Part shown: positions 38,601-50,230 of the stretch, one piece after another
How positions within the stretch are numbered: the stretch's first letter is position 1
Layout: each line of letters opens with the position of its first letter
Source: Cristatella mucedo
Taxonomy: Eukaryota; Bryozoa; Phylactolaemata; Cristatellidae
NCBI GenBank assembly: GCA_009760855.2
Contig: WPIO01000013.1
Coordinates: forward strand, 3,617,501-3,677,500
Reading direction: 5' to 3'
DNA length: 60,000 nt
Notes under the pieces: model-generated
The model's database searches: none
Seen by the model: the letters and a program-made list of their open reading frames with translations, nothing else
Told to the model about the DNA's origin: nothing
Program-made: the position numbers and the translations under genes

Positions 38601-41600
38601 GGACTGGTAGTTAGAAATGGTCAAAGATACGCTGGCTTTTTAGAAAATTCATGATAAGATGGAATAGCTGCTAGGTAGGAACAAGGACCGGCTCGCTGTG
38701 AGATAATGGACGCAGGCAGGCCAGCTGTCAAATAATGGACAAGGGCAGACCAGCTGTCAGACAATGGCAAGAACAGACCGGCTGTCAAATAATGGACAAG
38801 GGCAGACCAGCTGTCAGACAATGGGTTCGGACAGACAATAAACAAGAAACTCTGCTTCCTTGTAACGTGCACCTCTCAGCTCATCAAAATGCCGCTCACT
38901 CCGCGAACGAAGCGCCAGGCAGTGCACGAACTCGTGGCGACAACTCCATCTCCTCTAAATGCCGCAGACTGCGCACGAACGTGAGGCGACAAACGGCAGT
39001 GCTCACAGAGCAGCTGGACGCTTACTATCGGCTCTCGAAGTTTAATGGACGGAGCTGGCTTCGGCACCCGATGGTGCTCGGAACATGCCGAGGTCGGGGC
39101 CGGATGGCAGACTGTCGCGGGTGCAGATAAAAGGCGGGTGACTGAAGGCAAGGCTAGGTCTGAGACATCGGCGGCGGCGGGTGGCGGACGGCCATTTCCT
39201 TTTGCTTTCCATCGCATACATCGACTCATTAGAGCAGCGTTTTCTACGCGGCCAGGGGCCTCGTCGCGTAAGACCGCTGAAAAGGCGCGCCATCTTGCTG
39301 CGGACAGGTAATTGGATCCAGCCCCACTAGGAATCGCTTAGGGCTCAGTGCTCCGACCAACGATTGCCATGGGTGAAGGGTGTACGGCGGGCGGGCGGGT
39401 GGCTGGGAGATTATCTCAGCTTTATGGGCAGGTTCACGCAATGACAAAAGCTGTCTCGCTAAACGAGGTAGATACTTGGACAGCTCAGCTGCTGACTCTT
39501 ACAACAACGCGAGCGCGCAGAGGTAGGAGTTCTCCCTAGCACTTGTGCAGGTAAACGCTACATATTTATGATGTCCATGCTATTGAAGACTTTTCAAATA
39601 ACGTTGGACTGCCATGCAACGGCCTTTACATGGATAAGAGTAGAGGTTTGCCGCAGATAGCTGGATCGGGAATTTGCATAGCGATAAGCAACATAATGTC
39701 AGCTTGGATGACAAAACCTGTTCTTAATAGATTATCACTGTGACAGGTCGTTAGTGCTCCTGTGTATTAAGGTATTAAGGAATATTTTCTAATTGCACAT
39801 GCCTCTGAAATCTATGGAATGGCTATTATTCCCTAAAACTTTTGATTTTATGATCGAAGCAGTAATTAACTTGAAATTAGCCCATTTCCAATGAGAAACT
39901 AACAAATTCGAGCCTTGTGGTTCACGTTGTGTAATAAAGAGCAGCAAGTGAATCAAAATTACCATGTATTTAGTCTCACGTCATACAAAAATAACCAATC
40001 ACAACATTTCAGGAATGGGTAGAGGTTCCATTTAACGACTGTACTGCAAATCGCTTTCATTAAAAAGCCCCGAAAATAGTCCCCTACCACGTTTTCGTTA
40101 TACTGACCTCGATAACGACTTTCAAAGTTCAATATATCCAGGTAAAGAGACGTACCTTGGTCGTCTGAGTAGGCTGCTATGAATGCATTCTTGAACTTTT
40201 CAAGATGAGCATGAAGGATATAAACTTTGAGAGAAATTCCGAATTCTCCATTTTGGCGTAGCACTTTATGAGAGCCTGAACCAACTGCTCATAGTTTCAG
40301 CTTTGTGATAGTCAGAAGGCCTCGAAGTGCTGCAGCGAGACTGTTCCCAGCCGCTCTCTCCGTCATGCTCTTTTTTTCGTGGCGAATTCATAACACTCTA
40401 CGATCTCTTTATCTGTGGTCCAACGAAGATATCAGCTCTGACCTTTGCCGACGACAGCTGTTGAGAGATTCATCTTGGAGGTATTTGAAAAGCTGCTGAC
40501 TCGCCGTATAAAGCCGTGAAGAATAGCTTGATGAGGCAGTTAAAGTTTAACTTGATAAGAAGAGGTGTTGACATCGGCACCCCCGGAGGGTGCTACTAGC
40601 TGCTTCGCACTGGCTGGCGTTCTTTCCCTACTACTGAGAGCCCGGTCAGCTGTGGCCAGTCTCTCTCTCTTTTTTGCGACGCTACGCTGCGCCTTAGCGT
40701 CCCGGCTGTTGCCGCCTTAGCGTCCCGGCTGTTGCGCAGGCAAAGGAAACAAGGAAGCTCCGCGAAACCGAAACGCGGAATTTCCCGTCAGAAATGACGC
40801 TATTTGGAAATCTGCAGCGACCTCCCAGCCAGCCGCCGTACTTCAAGGCACTCAGCGACATCTTGGCACAGGTTGTAGTAGTACCATTTGAGGTGCACAG
40901 GGTGAGTCGCAGGGTGAGGCAGGTACTTGTTCGCAGTAGTAAGCATCGCGAATTTGAGGCTCGTGGATGAGCTGCCTAATAATAGGTGCCGTCCACTTGG
41001 GCTGCAGGTGATTCTTATAGCAGCCTCTCGAATAGACAGCAGGCCACGTTGCTGGAGAAGCGCAGCCCGTCTTTCAGACTGAAAAACAAGCTCGGCATTA
41101 CACTTGATAAGACCAAGGTCTCTGATAAGATCGTCGAGGCTTCTTTGCTAGGTAATTGTGGCTTTCTCTCCTCCGCCGCATGTTTGAAATTGTAAAAGCA
41201 ATCTGCATAATCCTCCTCGCTGTCTGACTTGCTGCTCTCTCCTAAAGATGGCGGCTGGCCTCTCTCCGGAATGTTGGGGATAATCGTAATAATAATAATA
41301 ATACATTATATGCAGCGCCCTCAGAGAACTCGAGCTCTTTCTAAGTACTTTAAATTTGGATAGGGAAAACGGGCCACTGCGGTACTGAGGCGATGGATGA
41401 AGAAATTATGTATATTAAAGGTTCGCTCTTGCCATTTAGATGTTTGAAGGAGCCCACCATCCGTAAGTAACGCTTGCTTCGAATGGCCAGTCTGTTCCTA
41501 CCAAATTCTCTGGGACACACAACTTCATGCTTTATTTTCAACCCTGTACCAGCCTGTAAAAATACCAGATTTATATAAAGTAAGAAGGATGCTGCACACG

Positions 41601-44600
41601 TCATCAAATATTTCGCAAGAAATTCCACGCGGTGTGCTGCAATTGTTCACGTTACCTCAAAAAGAGTTCACTTGCAGTGCTCGCGTGTGAAATGAGCCGC
41701 CCTGGACTTGTCTTAATCTACGCCAGGCACGCCCAAGCATGCCCAAGTGTGCTCTGTCAGCCTCCTATTTCTTAGCGAACGCTTTCATGGAATACGTTTT
41801 CACTCTCGTTTTTCACACTCGTAGCAAAATGCATTTGCTGAGTGCAAGCAATTTGTTAATGCCAGGCCAATCAAATATGACTATTCAATCCTCTCTTACA
41901 ACGCAATAAAACTTACTAAAATATTACTTTAAGGTACCTGTACTCTTACAATTATATGGATACTATCCTATAGTGTTATGTCCGCCTAACCCTCACTAAT
42001 TCCGGCAATGGGAACAACACGTGCGCCGTGGGCGTGTCAGCATTGAGCCTAACAGCAAAACCGGAGAATTCAAGTATTACAGGTCCACGTCTTGACCGCA
42101 GAATCGAGGTCTTTTGCAAAAAATGTAATTCTGTATTCACTTTAGGCGCGGGAAATTAGGAAGACACATTTTGTGCACAAGGACGCGCAAACCTTGAAAT
42201 AGTTTATCTAGTGGGTTTATCGAAGGGTCTCCTCAAAAGCAATCCGAAAAACTGCACCAGCGCTCCGGGCTTACGCTCGTTTCGCGACAATAAAAAGTCC
42301 GCAGGAGCTCAGGCCGAGATTGCATCTAGTCGCACTAGAGCGGCGAATACAATGTGAGCTCGACGGAATCGGCCAGGCGAGACTGCGCAAGCGCAAGTTT
42401 GACCGAGCTTGATGGAAATCCATCGCAAGTCAGTACGCGACGACACGGGCGCGTGGAACAATGGTGCGTTCTGAATTTTACTATGACAGCTGTAATCAAC
42501 TGGTCCACTGTGCGAGTGAGCCCAGCTGCATCCCGCGTCCTGCGGGTACTGAAAAGCTACGTGCTCGTGCGCGGCTATTGTCGGCAGCGATTCGTTCATT
42601 TCGCCACGGTCTGTAGCGGTCTGTCTCGGTCTGTAATTCGGTCCTTCTCTTCTTCACCAGGCTCGGCCTTCGACAACGGGACACTAGTCTCGGCTATTCA
42701 GCTCACCATCGATCCCCCATCGAGGGACGTGGTCGTGCAATGGACGTGCGCAGACAACGAGTCGCGCCTGTTGCTGTGGTCCCACGGCCAGAACGTCAGT
42801 CCGCACATGCTGCTAGCAACGACAGTTATGGCCGCCGCCGACGACGAGCGTGGTGCCGAGCAAGAATCGAAGGGTATCAAACGAGGGGAATCCGATCGGC
42901 TTCGGCGCGTCGTGATAAAGGTCAGTGAACGGCTCGCTGGGGGGGGGGAGCTCTGGCTGCCAGTTACGCTCGACGCCAGAGAGCAGCCGCCGGTGGCTGC
43001 GCGTGCACGCTCAACTTCCGGCAGTGCTGGTTGAGCCGAATCGGTTTTGTAGGTGCAGCAGCCGACACAGGATTAATCGGTGCTTGATGCATTTGGCGGT
43101 TAGCTGCAGTGGGTGCATGGGGCGGCAGGGAGTCTAGTGGGCACGAATGCAATAGAGGTCTCAGCTAAGCCACACGGGTGGTGGCCCAATTCTGGATGCC
43201 ATACCGAAGCGGACGGCAGACGCCGGGGAACATTAAGCGTCGGCAGCGGCAGCACCTGCTCCTCATTTGGCTTACTGACCTTTAAGATGCAACCGCAACC
43301 GCATCGCACTGCTTGAGGGTTATTACTGGATTACTTACTGAAGTCTATTAGCAGCAGATTCCAAAATTTTGAGGTGGTACCCACCCTCTACTAGTCCCCT
43401 GTGTCAAGGCTTTGTTTGCCACGAAACTCAAACAAAAAGTATTCTAGCTGATTTAACAGCCTCCTTTGTATAGCGACAGAAGAGCCTTTACGGCTATCAC
43501 AACGGCTTGCAGAGGCAATAAAGGATCGCCTACCGCCGAACTCGAAGCCATAACCTCGGGACAAAGATCTCGATTGACAACAGGTGCGTAGTCACGCCTA
43601 GGCCAGGCTAGGCCGGGCCTAGACTGCAAATTTGCCCAGGCCCCTAAATTTGCCTATGCCAAGCCAGTAGGCCTAAGCCCTGAGCTGCCTGAGCTGGTCC
43701 GGGCTTCCAAGTCGATTTGGAGAGCTGGCTGCGCGCCTGATTGACAAGAAGGCTTGCACTGAGAAAAGCTTAGCACAAGCTTAGCACAAGATTAGCATGC
43801 TCAGTTTCCATCTACGTTTTAACGGGTCGAGGCGGCGTGAGAACTCGGACGAACGCGATGCGAGGAAGAAGAGAGTGGACGCTGAGGACCGGCAGTGCGA
43901 AAGTCAGGAAACGGCAGCGAGCAGCGAATCGTAGATAAATAGATGGATAGAGAGAAGAAGAGGAAAACGGAAAAGGTTAGGGCGACGGAGGAGGTAAGGG
44001 ATGGAGAATGACTTGGAGGAATGATGCAAATGTTAAGGCGACGGGGAAAGTAAAGGTTAAAGGAGAAGAGCAAAGGGCAAAAAGTTAGGCTGATGAAGGA
44101 GGTAGGAGAGGAGCCGGAAAGGACGGAGAAGGGGGAGTCAAATGATAGGGCGAAGATAAATGGCAGGAGGCTGCAGAAACAGAGGACAGGGCGAATGAAG
44201 GGAAGGATGGGGAGGAAGGGAAATGAAGGGAAGGATAAGGAGGAGGGGCGAATGAAGGGACGGATGAGGAGGAAGGGAAGTGAAGGTAAGGATGCTAAAC
44301 AAAACAGGACCTGCTTAGCATAAGGTGCAATGTCGCCATTAGTCGATACCTACCGGTGGGCCTTCTTCGGCGGGTCATTGAGAACCTTCATGCATCCTGC
44401 GTTCGCCCCATACACAGCTCGGCTATCAAACCTAAGGCCCGTAAGTTTAAAGCGCTAAATAGTACTCGTTGCGATAGTAGCCCACCTGCCGTGGCCCAGA
44501 ACGTTGTGAAACGTCGACCGGCGGCCGTTACTAAGGTCCAATTCAAATTCGAAGGGCCCGCGTCCGCCGAGCCGGATACAATCGCAGGCTTGAACGTCTA

Positions 44601-47600
44601 TTCAAGAAATCGGGGTCTGCTGCAGATCTAGTCAATTTCAAAGACTTCTTTTGAGTTTACACCTGGAAGCTTATAAAATTCAGGGCTTCTTTTTTCACTC
44701 GAAAGCTGAATTTCTGCCAGTCGGACCCTAAACAGATTTATAAGACAGTAAACCATTCACTGGCCAATGCTGAGAGATAAGACTCCCCAGATATTAACGG
44801 CTCAGCTGAAAATTGTGCACATTCATGCCTCCATAAAGCCCCCTCCGACTAAAGCAATTTCGGTATCGCAACCTGTGACATTCCTTAAAAGGTTTTCCGA
44901 GGTTTCTGCATGCGATGTGGCTACCTTATTAAGGTCTAGCAAAAAGAGCTCGTCGGCAGACCAACTTAGCCCTGCCATAACCGAGATTTCTAATGCTTCT
45001 TTGGGAAAAGGGGTCGTCCCCAAGTCCTTCAAATCGGCAATCGTTAGACCCATACTTAAAAAGCCTGGATTAGACACAGAGGTCCTTGCAAACTATCGCC
45101 CTGTTTTCCTTCTTCCTTTCTTGTCAAAGATTCTTGAAAAAATTCAACATTGAACATAGTTGAACGTTATTGGACATATTGAAAAGAATGAAATGTCGGA
45201 AACATTTCAATCAGGGTTCAAGAGGCAGCACTCCACTGAAACTGCTCTCCTCCGTGTTAACAACGATATTCTACGTGGCTACAATGACGGGAATGTCACT
45301 GCCCTAGCTCTGCTAGATCTGTCAGCTGCCCTCGACACCATTGATAACGATGTCTTACTTGAACAATTGAGAACAACGATCAGTCTGGCAGACGAGGCAC
45401 TGGCGTAGTTCAAATCGTACTTGACTGATCGTGTTCAACCCGTGTCGTGTGGGGGTCAGGTCTCACACACGAGATGGGTCACCAGTGGAGTCCCTCAAGG
45501 TTCTGTCCTCTGTCCCTTGCTGTTCTCAATTTATACTCAACCTCTGGGAAAAGTGATTAAGGCCCATGGAATAGGATATCACTTTTATGCTGACGATACT
45601 CAGCTGTATTTGTCATTCAAACCGTCGGAATTTGCTACAGCAACTGACAAACTGAATGCTTGCTTAGCCGACATTCGATCCTTGATGTCGAAAAACTTCT
45701 TGAAACTAAATGACAATAAAACCGAATTTCTGCTCATAGGACGCCCTAAGCGCGTGGCTGGATTAAAAGGCTTTGCTTTTCTAATAGGCGATGCTGTTGT
45801 GCAACCTTCACCACGTGCTCGAAATTTAGGTGTCGTTTTCGACAGCTGCCTCAATTTTAAAAGCTTCCCTCAGAAGACTGCTTCTGCACTTAGCCATCAC
45901 ATCCGATCCCTATCTAAGATTAGGAGCTGTCTACCACAGTGGCTTGTAAAAAAATTGAACTAGCTCGTCAGTTCTGTCTCGGCTTGATTATTGTAATTCC
46001 AATTTGGCTGGGCTACCAAAGAAAGCAACTAAGCCACTGCAGCAGCTGGCTATGAATATGGCTGCAATGCTAGTCTTCAAGACCAAGAGGTTTGAGCACG
46101 CGTCTCCTTTGCTAAAAGAGCTAGGATGGATGCCGGTTGAGCAACGGATACAGAGCAAAGCCCTGCCACGGCTTGGCTCCTTCGTACCTAGCTGAACTGC
46201 TGCATCAGTTTCAGCCTGTTCGCGCCCTCAGGTCCTGTGTGGACAACAAATTAGCTGTCCCATTCCTCCGCTTAAAGACCGTTGGCGACAGAAGCTTTAG
46301 CTCTGCAGGTCCTAGACTGTGGAACTTGCTTCCACAATTCTTACGCAACGACATCTACTCTCCTGCTGCCGACTATGGCACATCCTTTCCAGCCGTCCTG
46401 AACTGCTACTTCCAAGCTACTCACCATCTCAACTGCCCTCGTGACTCTGTTATGCTTCCCACTCTCTCTTTGTTGCGTGAGGCGAAATCTGTTGGCTACC
46501 GAATGAGTACCGAAAGCCGCTTTGGCTGTGAGTTCGCTATACAAAACTCTCCTGCGTAACACCCACATGGTCTTTATGACTTTGTGGAGTTACAGACGGA
46601 GATACATTAAAATGACGAGGAAGAAGATGAGGCTGGATAGGTGCAGGTCAAGAAAGGGGTCGAAGGGGAGAAGAAGTGTGCATGCGCATGCTGCCGCTGT
46701 GCATGCCGAGCTGTGCCACACTGCTGCCACTGTGCATGCCACACTGTGCATGCTGCCACTAACCACACTTGCATGCTGACCCTGTGCATGTCAACCCTAA
46801 CCATGTTATTCATGTTGTCTATCAAGCATGATATTACTCATCATTCAATTGTGCTTCCCTTTGCAGGAAATGTAAAGCGCCTAGAAAGAGATTAAGTTCT
46901 CTGAGGGTGCTTTATCAAGTGCATTATTATTGTTATTATAGAAGTGGAGGACAGCTACGGGGAGACTACTCCCGATTTCCCTCTCCATTCTTTCCTTGCA
47001 CCTTTCCTGAAGCGATGGCAGGCATTGAGTGCGATTGACAGGCATCGAGTTTTTTGGCCCATTCAAATGCACTGCCAGCAGTGCGAGCCCCCTAACCGTT
47101 GAGCCAGGCGTAAGGGCCGGTGCTTCCGGCGGTGCTTCCGGTGGCGCTGGATAAGGCGCAGGACAACTCTGTCCGTTGGTATGAAAGGTTGCACGCTTCA
47201 GCGCGGCTGCCTGCCACCACGTCGACGCGAGAGCAGCGCCCGACGCTGCCGCTGCACTGGTGGCTGGGCCGAGAAAGTACCGTCTCGCGCTCGGGAGCTC
47301 GCGCCCAGCAGCTGGTCGAGTCCGCTCGCTGATTCCGTTCGGTCTTCGCTTTCGGTCGCTCGTCTAACAACTTTTCGTTTAACAAGTCTTTCCGCAACGC
47401 GAGAGACTACTTTTGCAGCATCCGACGACGCCAGTCGACGCCGCTTCACAGAGATTTAGGATTTTCGCTCTAAAACTAGGAGCGGAGCGAGGAACGAGTT
47501 CAAAGGGTGACAGATCAATCGTTGCCGGAGCGCCTATGACGGGCCTGCGGTCCTGCGGTGGGGGACCAAGAGGAAGCCAGCGCTCGCTCGCGAGACCTCT

Positions 47601-47891
47601 TACTCTTCTCGCCGCAGCTCGCGACCTCTTCTTCCGACTCGCCCTTAGCGAGGCTCAGCGAGCGAGCGCGATTTGAACCCGAGGCGGCTCGACCCTCCTG
47701 AGCTACTCAGAATCGATTCCGAGTCGCTCAGAAGCTGGACGATCAGCTCGACCGCTAGCCAAGGATGGGGCTTCTCATTTCGTAGCCTTTGACGATTGGC
47801 TGCTGCTGCTGACTTCTCAATCATTTAGTACCACACAGCCGATACGAGAGGGCAAGAAAGTGTGCTCCAGATTCGAAGCATTTCCATTCTG

Positions 47892-47934
<43 letters not shown>

Positions 47935-47944
47935 TCCCTCTCTC

Positions 47945-47996
<52 letters not shown>

Positions 47997-48009
47997 TCTC
48001 TCTCTCTCT

Positions 48010-48078
<69 letters not shown>

Positions 48079-50194
48079 CTCTCTCCCCTCTCTCTCTTCA
48101 TTCAAGTTTGTAACCAGGTGAGCATTTCTTTCTTTCCTTTTTATGGGTTTAAGGATCATCTCCATGGCACCGCTCCGCAGACGAGTCGTTCGCTCCGCCT
48201 TTGCACGACCTCGATTTTTGCAGCACGATTCCACTAAAGCTTGCGAGACTACGGCAGAACTCAATCAGCCAAAGGCCCGAACTACCGGGAAAAGCTGCCC
48301 CGTTGAAAGGAGACGTGGCAGCTAACCGGAAGGTAGCCTGCGACGGAGTAAAGGGCTCCGTGTCTGCGGAACCTCAGCTCGTAAAATTAGATTAATCAGC
48401 CCTGAATTTGCAGACGGGCACCGAACTCGATATTCTCGGGGGAATTCTCGTGCACAGCCTATCGGGTGTTGAGAGTAAAGTAGCGCCGCATCGCAGCCCC
48501 CAGCCGCCGGGAAGGGCCGCTGAGGAGGAATGCTTAGCCGGAAAAACTCAGTTCGCTGTTTTATTCATTGGCGCTCGAGCACGCTCCAGGCAAGCTGGCG
48601 CTAGCCGTGATGGCTCACTAGGTAAGACGGTTGCTTTTTACGACATCGGCACCGAGGTTGTGGGTTCGAATCCTGCGGCGGGTGATCCTTTGTTCATCAA
48701 TCAGCTGGTATTTTTTCCGTTTTTTTTAATGTAGCTCGTTCGCGTCTGCGAAGTACGATAGCCTGTCGAGTCAACTAGTGTCAGCGCAAAGGCGACGTTC
48801 GCGTTGTAGGACTTGGTGCAAGACACCGTCTATCAGTATAAGATTGTCGCCGCCGGCAGCTACGGCCCGACTGCCTATTTCAGAACGTGGCCTGAAGGCA
48901 GCGTAAGTCGGCGTTGCATTGCCGCTAGCTTCGCGACGTGCCTGTTCGCGAACCGCCTGATTCTCGGAGTCTGCTCGGGCTGCTACGAAGCTAAGGCAGA
49001 CGCGAGCTAGCCCTCGTGTCTCACACGTGACACCGGTACGTGCGAAATGATGACAATGACGTGGATATGAATAATAATAATAATAATGCATTTGCATAGC
49101 GCCCTCGGAGAACATAATCTATTTCTAAACACTTTACATACGCTATAAACGAAGCGTGATCAAATGATTTCTAGTAGCGTGCACAATTTCAGCAAGCATA
49201 ACGTGGTTAGAGGTGATATACACAGTCTCAGCGCGTAAACACGAGCAGCTCGCCACCTGTGGACTCGCTTCGCTGAGTCCTAGTAGTTCCGTCACGGGAG
49301 ACAACGCTGCGCCATCTTGCCGTTTGACGGAAGAACGCCATCTATCCACCGTGACGCAAGTGCGCCATCTTGCGGCGTGACGGACTTCCTTGCTTTAAAT
49401 AGTTGTGGGGGCGGGCGGTCAGAACCTCGCAAGTATCGCATCAGCAGCGCCGATCGCTTCCTATCGGGTTATGAGCATCGAAATCCGCTTAGGCTGCAGG
49501 GAGTGCGCAACAGGAAAGTCTAGAGCGTTCCACCCGCTTAGTCCACGTGGCTTGTCGAGTTCCAGACAAAAGTGCACTGCATTACGCAGCCGGAAGTGTA
49601 GCGAGAGCGGTTGCTGTTGCTTCTGCTTTTTTCGGGGCGAGCGAGCGCGTTCGCTGTACCTCGCCTAGGATTGGTCGGCGGAGCTACTGGTTCTCGCGAA
49701 GATGTACGACGCCTCGAGCGTGCTCTGGCAGAACTTGGCGGAAGACGTGCAGGAGCGGAATCGCTACGCTGGCCTAATTAACGTAGGCGCCTACGTAACG
49801 CGAGGAGCAGCGGTAAGTCAGACGCGGCGGCGGCGACTCTTCTCCGGCGTCACTGCAACCGATCGTTCGAGCAGACATAGCTGCAGGAGGCGTCGACCAA
49901 TCCACGGCGCGCTCGGCGACCCCGTCTGCGCCTTGCGAACTTCCGTCGCGAGTTCGAACGCACGGTCTTTTTCGCAGACCGAGAGGTCGCACCTGGCGGG
50001 CGCCACGGAAGTCAGCGGCTACCTGCCGGTCTTCGGCACGCTGAATTCCAACGCCGCGGCGAACGATGTCGCCGCGTATGAGCGCCTCTACTTGCTGCCG
50101 CCACCGAGCGACGATGGTGGCAGCCGGCAGCTTCGGCTCTGGTACAGCTTCGACGTTTCCTGGGCTCACGTGATCAGGTCAGTAATGTTCAGTG

Positions 50195-50230
<36 letters not shown>

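Larger units (their letters stand above)
42921..44579. other. ACP7-like intron 3, first part
   Basis: It contains a SINE2 copy (43441-43570), short palindromic AGGCCTAGGCC-type repeats at 43600-43670 and a polypurine tract (43850-44290). No exon was recognised. Confidence 0.4.

Noticed and set aside
38682-38832. CRISPR-like repeat array
   Set aside because: Units are contiguous and variable with no unique spacers, and this is a eukaryotic genome.
48600-48715. Possible tRNA gene (A and B boxes with GGTTCGAATCC)
   Set aside because: No cloverleaf with acceptor stem can be formed and the same unit recurs as SINE2, so it is a SINE head.
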